Assembly: GCA_003290165.1 (NCBI GenBank)
Contig: QNQO01000830.1
Span: forward strand, 310,001-374,000
Reading direction: 5' to 3'
Source: Berberis thunbergii
Lineage: Eukaryota > Streptophyta > Magnoliopsida > Ranunculales > Berberidaceae
Length of the DNA stretch: 64,000 nt
This document shows, in pieces, positions 26,201 to 38,200 of the stretch. Each line of letters starts with the position of its first letter. Position 1 is the first letter of the stretch. A model generated the notes under the pieces. It did not search any database. It saw only the letters and a list, made by a program, of their open reading frames with translations, and was not told where the DNA came from. The position numbers and the translations under genes were made by a program.

Positions 26201-29200
26201 ATTTTTTTTTTTTTAAAGTAGAAGTGTTAGGTAAATATGGTTTAGATCGTCAATCCCATACCTAGTGGCCAGGGAATCAAGAGCACGCCAGCACGATAAC
26301 TTGGACAGCAGACTTAAGCCTGCATGGTCGTTCAATCAAATATCTTCTTTTTCATGTAGGACAATAGATCCAACAAATTACACTGTAGAAACTACTTATT
26401 CATGTTTTACCAAGGGTGCACCGACTCTTCGAAAAACCCACGTTTCAAGAGTCCAATATGTGTCGGACACGGATACGCAACCGACACGTGGTCAACAGTC
26501 TGGACTCGTTCACTAGCCCGGACACAGTCCAGACATGGCCTAGACACGATTCGGACACGCTCCATCTCCTTTTTTCCCGGGTGCAAATAGCCCATTAGGG
26601 TGCAAATTGCCCATTAGAGCTTCTTCTCATCTCATTCTCAGAAGGGGAAACATATCTCATTCTCAGAAGGGGGAAACTGAGATTAGGGTTCTCATCTCAT
26701 TCTCAGACAAAGGGGAAACACAGCAGAGACAAAAGTTTATACATCTTTCTTCATCCTTCTTCATACAAAGTTAGAGAGAGATCGAGGGAAGGAGACAAAG
26801 TTAGAGAGATATCGAGGGAGGGAGACAAAGTGAGAGAGAGATCAACGGAGGGAGACAAAGTGAGAGAGAAATCGAGGGAGGCAGATCTTTGTACTAACCT
26901 GTTTCAACGTCCCTTATCAGGTAATTTCTTATTCCTTTTTGCATTTTTTTTGGAAATCACTTTCATCAAGCTTGAGCTTGAATTTGAGATGGATGTCACT
27001 TGAGCTTGAGTTTGAGATGGACGTCCCTTGAGCTTGAGCTTGAGCTTGACATGGACGTCCCTTGAGCTTGAGTTTGAGTTGATTTGTCTGAATATCAATC
27101 AGTATTAATAGAGTTGATTTTTGTGAATATCAATCTGCCTGAATTGTTTCGTCCGTAACAATAGAGTTGATTTATTTGATTTTTCTAGACTGTTCTCCTT
27201 GGGTAAGTGCATTCATATGCAATACAAGCAGGGAGTTGTGGTAGTGAACCCACCTTATCAAACAATAATTTTAGTGTTACCCCTAATAGATTTGTTTCTT
27301 GGAAATGCAAATTTGTTTTAATGCAGTCAATGAATAAGAACAACCAGTTAGTATGTAGGTACCAATACAAACAGGGAGATTGTTTTGTTCACTGAAAAAT
27401 GTTTAATCAAACAGTTAGTATGTAGTTTGGTTGAGTTATATAAAAAAAAATTAAAAAGGTTTGACATGTCGTATCCGTGTCTATGCATCCTTGTGTTTTA
27501 CTCATTTGCTTAATTCATGTTTTACTCATTTGCTTAACTAATAGTGAACTGGTTGCTCATATCCACAGTACAGTGGTGTATGTAGTGGGGCAGTAAAATA
27601 TTAGTTGATGAAAGTAGGAAATGAAAGTTTTCCATTTTCTCTTATTTTTTTTTTCAAAAAGTGAAAATAAATTTGAGAATGTTGCTGGTTTACAGAATTC
27701 ATTGCACAGATGAAGAAAAAAATAAAGAACTTCCAATAAACCCCTAATGACAACAGTATCTTCAAAAGTATGTTATAAGTTGATGATACATCAAATCGTC
27801 CTCTTATTAGCACCGTACACGTGTCATGATAATCTCATCAACAAAACAAAGCGAGCCCAATTGCATACTCAATCTAGCGAGACCCGAAAAACATTAAGCC
27901 CACTATTGGAAGATTCTAGAATGTTGGACCCAAATTGCAATGTGTCACTAAGCCCACACGTCACGCGATCAAACCCAATACTCGTAAGCCCTGATGAGGC
28001 AAGTATCTGGGGCGTCGACCCAAGACAGACAGGCCAGTAGTACATCGGTTCTGACGAGGAAACAAATACTAGAATATAAGTCGGGCAAGAAAATTCCCTT
28101 GCATGGACAACACTCAGAAAGGGAAACTTCTCTAGGAGAATGAGTCGTGTAGGAAAACTATCTCACATGGACAACTCCCAATTAGCAAAGGATCTCCAAC
28201 AAGATCTCTTTCCCTAAACTATGCCACCAAAGACCTAGCCGAACAAGGACTCTCACATTATAAAATAGAGATAAGGTTGGTGAACTTAAAGTATGCTACA
28301 GAAACCCAATTTACAGCTTTAAGCCTCTCCTAAGCTTTATCTAACTTAAGTATCGGAGTGTCATCGGCCGCCACACGGTGGTCCTTGGCTTACGTGTGCT
28401 ACTTGTGCAGGTCTAAGTAAGCAGCGAGGAAGGAGAGCAGGAATCAACTACTAGCGCCATCCGTGGGGAACGACAGAGTTACTCAGAAAAAACAATAGCA
28501 CCAACTTTTTCGAAAAATCAGAGAGATGGTGACAACAAGGTCTCGCAACAATGAAGATGCTGCGGAGACCTCAAACACTCAAACCGTCAGAGCGTTACCT
28601 GTTCCACCACCGCTACGGGAGGAACCTCCTCAGAACCCTGCACCAGTGGCGGCCGCAACACACTCAAGGGTGGATCTACTTTCAACACAAATGCAGAAAA
28701 ATCACAGAAATGCTGGAGGCACTCAAACAGCTGAATCCTCCACCTGCAGAAGACCGTGAACAACGAAGAGCCCAGTTCCCAGAGAGTTCTAAAGAGCATT
28801 TTCAGAAGAGTCGCATTGCCCCAGCAGCTTCTCAATGGACCAGAGGCAGATGAGCGGCCAATAGAGACCCAGAGTCCAGAGCCGACAGGTACGTCTTGCA
28901 CAACCCCATCCGTAACGGAGCCATGAACCCAGACGTATTGTTTAATCTCACGATCCTTCCATTCATGGATCATATCATTACCGCTGCCAAAGAAATACAC
29001 ACCACCGAAATTAGAGTTTTATGACGGGACAGGAGACCCGTCTGATCACTTGCATCACTTCCAGCATGTTATGGCGCTCAAAGAATGGTCCAATGTGATA
29101 ATGTGTCGATCATTCCCTGCAAGCCTAAAGACGTCAGTGATTCCACAGCCTTCCTCTAAAATCTATCGATTCATTTCGGACGTTGGCGTTGGTGTTCTTC

Positions 29201-32200
29201 ACACGCTTCATGGGCAGCCAACGGCTCAGGAAGAACCTAGATTATCTACTGACCCTAAAACAAAAACAGAACGAAACGTTGAGGGAGTACGTCACTTGTT
29301 TTATCGATGAGTTGACCCTCATCGACGGCAGTAGTGATGACATTGCCATCACGACTTTCGCTTCGGGTCTGAGAAATGCCAAGTTCTATGACTTCCTTAC
29401 CCTAGACAAAATGCTAGCCGCCAAGATGGAAGCGGAGTCAAAGAAGAAACCCTCTGTCCCCAAGGACGGAAAATAGGGGAAGAAGAAAGAAGACGATGAT
29501 GAGAACAAGAGGAAGCCCACAGACAGCAAAACCGATTCGGGCTACACAAGGCAGGACAAAGCCTCTAATTATGTCGGGTCTAGGTTTGTCACTCCTCTCA
29601 ATATCAGTCTATCCGACATCCTTGATTCCATCAAGGATTGGGAAGAGCTGATGTGGTCGCCTAAGCAGCAAAGAGATCCCGCTCGGCGCGACAACAACAA
29701 ATACTGCACCTACCACAAAGAAGGCAAACATGATACCGATGATTGCAGGATCGAGTAAAGGAAAGAGCAAACGTTGTCAAAGAGATTGTAATGGAAACTC
29801 CTGGTGTCATTTATGTCCACGGGGTCGATCCCGAAGGGAAGCAATCTAATAGGTCCCACAAGTGGACACTGATCAAGATGCGGACACCATCTTGGTATGA
29901 AGACCGACAAGTGCAGCATGCACGAGTGCACAACCCGATCTCATCACTGGCATTTACGAAAAGGAATCTCCAAGGAGTACATTCTCCTCACAATGACGCC
30001 TTGGTCATCTTCATCCTCATCACTTAGTGGGAGGTAAAGAAGGCCTTGGTGGATACTGAAAGCTCATTGAATGTCTTGTTCCTTAGTGCATTCCACAACA
30101 TGCAACTACAGGAAAAAGGCTTAACCCCCGCCACCCACCCCATGATCGAATTCAACGGAGATAAGTGTTTCCCCATCGGGAAGATCAATCTAATGATGAT
30201 GGCAGGTGGCAGTAGAGCCACAATTTCGGAAGTACCTTGTCCAAGACTTCATAGTGGTTGACGCTCTGTCCACCTACAACATTATTCTAGAAAGACCATG
30301 GCTTCATCATATAGAGGCACTATCTGAGGAAATCAACCTCCAGCAAGAGATTGCCATTATGCAGCCCTGAAGCAGTTAAATTGTGCCAATTGTAGCTCTG
30401 GCCCATAGGCCACAGAACCAACATGTCAGGCATCATGCCTGGACAAAAGAGAAAAATCACTCTATGAGAGCAAAGGAACCTCGATAACCAAAGTGCAGCT
30501 ATGCAGAGAGCCAAAAGTCAAAGCTAGCAGCACAATCCAGACTAATAAAAAACTAAGTAACGATACTACAGCAAACGGGCACCTACTCTAAGAGTTGTTA
30601 ATCAGCAAGGAACTGCTCACCCCTGTTCAGTAACTTCGTTAGCTTTAAAGAAAATTCGCTAGTGGGACCATGCAATGAGCCAATACCATTTGCGTCTCCT
30701 TCAATGTTGGATTAGCTTAGTCCCCACTCGGAGTTAAATTATTTGTTGCTTTGATTTCGTTTTTCTTTTTTGCATTTCAGTTTAGAAGAATTGTTCATAT
30801 AAGACACATTCCAGAAATAAAACTAATTTTATTGATTGCAATGAGTTATTACAAAGCTTGTCAACCAACTAATACATCAGTTTATACACTACAACTATCT
30901 AAGTCCGATGCAAGTATCTATCCGTTGAAACAAGGGTAGAGACTCTCATCTATTAATCCGCCTCCAAAAGATATGGTGGTGAAAGTAAAGCGTCTGCAAC
31001 AAAAGACGAAGGAACACACTCAATTCATTGCTCCATCGAATCACCTTGCCGGGATGATTCGAAGGTGGCAACATGAACCTCGAAACGAAGAGCAGACGTC
31101 TTCAACCCACCGACCTGCCATACGGAAAGGGGCGGGAACTAGAACTAGAATAGGAGGTGAACAGAAGGATGACCCTCAAGACGGAAGTGTCTAGGCGGCT
31201 GAGTTAACATTGCTAGAAAGAAGGTCGCATCCATTAGAACTCCGCTCCACCAACCTGCCTTCCGGTTGTGGCGTCACACGTGAAGCCCAACAGATACAAA
31301 GGGAACAACCGCCACAAGCTATAGGAATTATCACCCAACAACAGTGGCGAATGGGAACTCGGGAACCACAGAAGATGGAAAACAGATCTATCCCCTGAGG
31401 AACAGTCTCTACTTTTTCGAAATATAAGAAGATATTACAAGATCTCAAGGGATCAAAGACGCCCAGATCAGGCGGCACCGCATAATAGCAAGCCTTATCA
31501 AAACTCATTGACACAAATGTTAGAACGTTCAAAGACTCCAGCGGATGAGATCTTTCGTCAGCCTTTAGAAAATCCAAAGCAAACTCTCTAGTAAGATGCA
31601 TTTGATTAACATGCTATATTATTCTCATACCAGTGCTTGAACGCATAATAGCCAGCCTATATATGTGTGATGGTTTATGAAGCAGTGTTAGCAAGCAGTT
31701 ACTTCATAATTAAATGTCGTACGGGAAATTGGAAAAATGACGGTTCCAATTGCAACTGCACAAGCCCGCATCTTTCGAATTAATGACCATGCAAGCAGCC
31801 CCATCAATTGGGGGAGTAATCAATACCGAACCGTCTCGCAGTATGCGCCGTATCCCTAGCACACTGATCCACAAAGACTTTTTCTAATTGGGCCTCTCCA
31901 CTAATGGACCCAAGCTTATGCCCTACCAAATCCGGCCTGGCACATGCAAAGGAAAAAACAGCTAAAGCCCCTGAGCGCCCACAGAATAAGAAGCGAGCCT
32001 ATAGAGTATTACCATTAAATCTAAGTCTGCTACTATCCACCATAGCCGGTCAATCTATTATTAGCCTGATCAAATAATCTAATTCTAAAATCAGACCGCC
32101 AGGCGAGCTAAGTCGGGACACCCAAGTCAGACTTACACACCCAAAATCTTACTCTGACCAAAGCTTAGTCAGCTCTGACTGATTACAATAGCTTTTAGTT

Positions 32201-35200
32201 CGCTCTAACATCTAGCTCGCAAAAAGCGGATGACGATGGGTTAGAAAATGGGAGCTTAGTCAACGTTTGTAATACCTAACTGCGATGGCTTGCCAAGGAC
32301 CATTGTCAAACTATAGATAATGATCGCCAAACCTAACCAAAGCTTAGTCAGTTTCGACCTATGACGATAGCTTCTGGTACGCTCTGACACCCAGTCTGTT
32401 AAACTAAACGGGTGTCAGTAGAGAGTGGCAGCTTAGTCAGTGCTTTGATGCCTGATCGAGACGGCTTGCCAGAGATCATTGTCCAAACATGGGCAATAGA
32501 GACCAAACCCGACCAAAGCTTGATCGGTGATGACCGACGACGATGGCTTCTGGTCTGCTTTAAGCTTAGTTCGCAAATAATAGATTTCGACGACTTAGAA
32601 AGTACGAGTCTAATCAGCGTTCTCGATGTTTTATTAACATAGCTTGCCAGGAGTCACTACTCGTACGCAGACAATGATTGCAAAACCCCAATCAAAGGTT
32701 AGTCAATGGTCGTTGTTGATGATGGTTTTGGTCTGCTCGAAGCCTAGTTCGCTGCATGCGGATTATGACGGCATAAAACGTGGGAGCTTATCGCTCATGT
32801 AGCTTGGTTAAGATGGTTTGCCAGGGTTCACTTGCCAACTAAGACAATGATTGCCAAACCCTGCCAAAGTTTAGTCAGAACAACTGACGATGATAACTTC
32901 TGACTCGCTCCAATTCCTAGTTCACCACAAACGGATCAAGATGCATTGGAAAGTGGGAGTCTAGTTAGTGCCTTCGATACCTGATCAAGATGGTTTGTCA
33001 GGGACCACTGTGGTCATCGAAGCCTAATCCCGGTTTAGTCAATTATAATTGGCGATAATAACCCTGGTCCAATTAAGTCTATTCTACGAATAGCAAGTAA
33101 AGACGAATCAAAAGTCCGGTCAGAGTTCTGGAAACTCGACCCAGACGACTCGCAAGGACGATTGTCCAATCATCTACAATGATGCACGTACTGGGACCAC
33201 AATCTGACTAATTTGCTTATAACAGCAACAACCGCTAGTTCAACAGCAACAAACAGACAGCCAAGCTGCCAAATAAAGAGTGTATTACACTCCGATTTTT
33301 AAAAAGAGTGTATTACACTCCAATTTTTAAAAGGAGTGACCAAAATTGCACAAACTATTGCAGCACAAGAAGTCAGAACTCTCACCAGCGGATCAATCAT
33401 AAAGCTTCCTATCATAGCAGAGCCTCTCGTTTAACAATTAATGTCAAAATAAGACAAAGCAGGTAAAAGTTAGCAGAAAAAAACAAAGGAAAACAAACAT
33501 GTGCAAAGTACTATTCATTTGCATACCGAAAAGAAAATACAAGATTCACCCATCAGGAGGAAAGTCATATACAACAAAACCGAACTTAGCAAGGGAAGAA
33601 GTAGCAGACACATTTATAGGTGTTGCTCTCGATCTCCCTCACTAGGGTTGCCTTCTTCAGACGAATCGGAGGTCACTCCAAACTCTGCCTATGCAATCTC
33701 TTTGTAATAAGAGAGATCCCAATCGGAATACTCCTTCATAAGATGCAACAACTCCAACCTTCCATATACGACTATGTTGAACTCAACTCAAACGTTCCTT
33801 GGGCCTTAAAAAGCTTCTCCTCGCGCACTCTTGCTCCAGCCGTTCTAGTTTACTCGACAGCAAGTCAATCGTTAATGATACTCAACTTATCATTAACGAT
33901 ACTCAGCTCATTCTGCGCCAGAAGAAACTGCCCTTCAGCGGTCCGCACTCTTGGCGTTAAAATCAACGTCTGCCTCCAACTGCTGACATCAGACTTCTTC
34001 TTGATCCCCTCAGCGTGCAGAGTCTGCAGTTCAACCTGCATTCTGGCCACAGTCTCACGGGCAAACTGCAAGTCACGAAGGACAAGGTTCAATTCATTCT
34101 CGAACCGATCCCTCGTGAACAATGTCCCCGCCAAGTCAAACTCAAGCGGTTCCAAGCGAACCTTCTGGGCCTCCGACATAATGTACCAGGTAAGGGTGGT
34201 ACGGGACGAAATAGACCTCATCCTTATCCCATCTCGTTCGTTTGAAAGCAATATGTGATACACCTCATCCCAACCCTGTCCCATCCCAAAAGGGATCAAG
34301 ACGGGATTAGCATGTACTAAATAGTCTTTTAATGAAGAATAACAAAAATAATTCATCTCAAACTGATCACACACCAATATTGCATAATTTATGTTCATAT
34401 AACATTCATTATAACAATATAAAATGTCATAAAAATTCATCTCACGTTGCACCTAATTGTATCTTGTACGAATGATACAAGTTCTCAAGTTGTCTTAATA
34501 TAACTTCAAAAATGAAAAATATTATTTATTGACCAAATTTCCAACTACACAACTCATAGTGCAAATCTAAACGAAACCCTCATTTGCCTTTATTTTTACA
34601 AGAATAGTTATCATATAATCAATCTAAAATGTAAAAAAACATAAATTTTTATGGGTTCTATTTGACCTAAAACATTCAAACCGAAATTTCTACTAAACAA
34701 AGAGTACCAAATGAAACAAGTTTTCAAACAATATATGTTTTGATTTAATTTCATAACATCCTAAGTTTTCTTTTAGAAAAGTAGTTTGATTAAAATTAAT
34801 TTAATAAATATTAAATAAATAAGCTCAAAATGGGACAGGATGAGCGGGATTGAAAATCTCTATCCCGATCCCATCCCATTCTAAATCGGGACGGAACGGG
34901 ATCAGGATGAGTTTGATCAATCCCAAAAATCCCAAAAAAATTGAGACGGAACAGGATGGGACTGGGATGGGATGCCTACCCCTAGTACCAAGACTCCACT
35001 CTAGTATCTGAGAAAGCTCAAGTTGTTTCCTCAATGATTCAATCTTGTAGAGAGTGCCCGAGTATGACTTTTGCAAGTTTGCAAAGACTCGCTACATAGT
35101 ATACACTCTCACGAGCGGCCTCTAATTTTAGTTCCAACTACGACCACTTGATTCACGTTTGACATCCCCAGCACGAGATGTTTCTGTCCTTTATCCATAC

Positions 35201-38200
35201 GCTCTCCTAGCGTCACTCCCACTAGCTCCGGAGCACATTTCGCCAGCCAGTCATTCCACCTGCTAATATGTTTCCTTGAAGCATGAGAAATGCCAGGCTT
35301 GCTTGTTCATCCTTATTACGTTTGAAGCAAACGGACTGATCCGAGCATCCGATTGAAGATCATTCACAAGCGAAATCACCCCAGCACCGCTCTTGGCCAT
35401 ATTCACTACATCAGGGCCCTCATCAACAACTTTCCCTTTGCCCGCAACAATCGGCTCTTTTTCACGCGCCAATGCAAAATCAGTTGACGGGATAGAGGGA
35501 AGCGAGTTATTCCTTGGACCCGTTGTCAATTCAATATGAGAACGGAAACGAAATGGAGCACAATACGGGCGACGAGAATGAGACCCTTCACCATGGCGAC
35601 GATGATCAGACGACTCTTCAACGGGTTCATGATCCAGAGAAAGGTGGAGCTCAAAGTCATTTATTGAAAGGGACGACTAGATGAAGCTTCAATGCCCGCC
35701 TACAGCTGCATTTTATTCAGAAAGTCCGCTTGCTTGGTGCTTAGTTTGGTTACATCCTCCACGCCCAGCATTTGCAGATACTCCCTCTCCAAGTCAGGAA
35801 GGGAGATAGGGGTCATGGCCTGAGCATCACGCCCCTCGGAAATAACAGTCTCATTCAGCACTTGCCCGACAGCATCACGTCCTTCGGACGAAGCCAAGCG
35901 CGTGCGTACAGATCTAGGCAAAGCACGAGACCTCTTCAGATATACAGGAGAAGAAAGTGCCTCATCTATTTATGCCCTCTTCGAAGGGCTTGGAACCTTG
36001 ATCATGGGAAGTTTCCTCGTCCGCGAAGCAAACACACCTTCAAGTTTTGGCTTCTTTACTCGAAAATGAATATGAGCCACATGCCAATGAGCCCACAGTC
36101 CACTGCGTTTGATATTAGAAGATTCAATTACATCCTCTGCTTCTAGACAAGGCATGTCGCGAAACGCATCCAAGTTTGCTTTATCCGCAGCAAATAGTAG
36201 CGAAGTTGGATCTTCCAACGAAAACCACAAGTCAATCTAATATGCAATTAACACAAACAATACTAGAAAAAGAGTCAAACTTATTCAGTAGTCTGAATTC
36301 ATGCTCGACCGGACAACCAACAAACTCAAAGTACGTCTAGTCCGCAGGAGCCATGAAACAAAACTTCTGCCAGGATTTAGAATCATCAAGCAGGTTGTCA
36401 AAACAATCTAGCGACGTCAGCACACACACAATGTGCTCGTTTATCCGAGAAGTAAGCAATTGCATCGCCTTCGAAGACACTCGGACACCAGTGTCCTAAG
36501 CCCTAATCAGAATGACAATTACATTCCTATACTCGTTCGGCACAAGTTGAGCGGGTGCAATGCCGAGGTACGCCAGAAACTCCCATATCTCCTTAATAAC
36601 ATGAAAGCGGACACCCGATTGAAGCATGCCTTAGTGAAGACAAATAAACCCTTCAAGAGGGGACAATGGCGTCAAATTGGGGCCCAGAGTGCAGAGCACC
36701 AAATCGTCAGGAATCCCGTATGTGTTACGAAAGACTTCCAAATCCAATTCAGAGAGCAACCTCTCCTCAAAAAACTTGTGGCCCTTAGCGAACAATTCTT
36801 CAGAAAGCTGATTTCGACCCACCATGAAACAAATTGCAAGCTTTCAAATACGAAGGTTAAGCAAAGTCAAAAGCACAGAAGGCAATACGGCAAAGCAGTA
36901 GAAAGAGTAAAAGGGCTACACTCTACAGGCAGAAGATCTATATAGAAAACTGAACTCCGGCCTTTCCTTCTTTCAAGATGGAGCACGTACAATTAATGAA
37001 ACTCGCCGCTCGAGGAAATAACTCAGGCTCAACCATCAAAACTGCACAGTTGCTTCATGAAATGACCTAGTGGACCAATAAGACAGCCCACCAACTCGGG
37101 GGGAGTAATTGATGATACATCAAACTGTCCTCTGATCAGCACCGTACACGTGTCATGATAATCTCGTCAACTGAATAAAGCAGACTTGATTGCATACTCA
37201 ATTCAGTGAGGCTCAGACAACATTAAGCCCACTATTGGCAGATTCCAGAACTTTGGATCCGAATTGCAATGTGTCACTAAACCACACGTCACGCGATCAA
37301 GCCTAATACTTGCAAGCCCTGATAAGGCAAGAGTAAGCCCTGATAAGGCAAGTATCTGGGGGATCGACCCAAGATAGGCAAGCCAGCAGTACATCGGTTC
37401 TGACTAGGAAACAAATACTAGGGTACTCTCCCGCAGATCTAAGAGCACGAATCGTGTAGGAAAACTATCCCACATAAAAAGCTTCCAATTATGAAATGAT
37501 CTCCAACAAGATCTTTTTCCCTAAACTACGCCACCAAAGGCCTAGCTGAACAAAAGAATCTCACACTATAAAAATGAGATAAGGTCGATGAACTTAAAGT
37601 ATGCTACAAAAACCCAATTTACAGTTTTAAGTCTCTCCTAAGCCTTATCTAACTTAAACATCGAAATGTCATCAGCCGCCACACGGCGGTCCTTGGCTCA
37701 CGTGTGCTACATGTGAAAGTCTAGGTAAACAGCGAGGAATGAGCGCAGAATCGACTACATCATAAGCTATCATATCAAATAAACTATTTTTCCTTGACAA
37801 GTGAAGACATAAAAACATGTGGTTGTTGGTAAAGAAAATAGTGGGTAGAGAGTAAAGGAACGTGAAGATTGTGTTATGGGTGGAAGGTGTTCAGTTCATG
37901 ATGGTTTGGAAGAATCCCTTTTACCATTGTTAAACTGCTTATGAGAAAAGAATCACTTGTCCTTCTATATATCCAACCATTCAACCTAGTTTTCTACTTA
38001 CCCTAGAAATATGAATGGAGTAAAGGATAACATGTTACCATTTAACAAAACTATCAAGCATAAGCATCGCTCACCCAGCTCGAGGATCTCTGACCAGTCG
38101 CTGGAGCCGTTTTACAGTCTCAATGTTGTGAGCAAAAACATCTAATCCTGAGTGTGCCAGTGTGCTCACAGCCTCTAAATTACCGTGGAAATCAGAGGTT

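Larger units (their letters stand above)
27781..37762 (+). mobile_element. Non-autonomous Ty3/gypsy (Tat-like) LTR retrotransposon with antisense gene, element 1
   Basis: LTRs at 27781-28452 and 37110-37762 both begin TGATGATACATCAAA. Flanks TAAGT and TAAGC are a near-perfect 5-bp target duplication. The primer-binding region is GCGCCATCCGTGGGGAA and the purine-rich tract just before the 3' LTR is CGGGGGGAGTAAT. The sense strand carries gag (28526-29757) and protease (about 30030-30335). The following 3.5 kb has no reverse transcriptase, RNase H or integrase. A tandem array (about 32150-33190) and a broken accessory gene on the opposite strand (about 33640-36830) follow. A hAT copy (34191-34984) is nested inside. 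The element lies in lipoyl synthase intron 4. Confidence 0.9.
25157..38074 (-). other. Giant intron 4 of lipoyl synthase (12.9 kb)
   Basis: Donor GGGTGAGC is just below 38075 and the acceptor TGGCGCAG just above 25156 on the minus strand. The intron holds a hAT-like element (25389-26152), a hAT element (26411-27493) and a 10-kb LTR retrotransposon (27781-37762) carrying a nested hAT copy. The LTR element is sense on plus, so opposite to the host gene. Splicing across it is inferred from the intact flanking exon phases. Confidence 0.85.

Noticed and set aside
33865..34452. A single 195-residue antisense protein
   Set aside because: The frame fuses the antisense gene (below 34190) with sequence of the nested hAT element; the two halves are unrelated.
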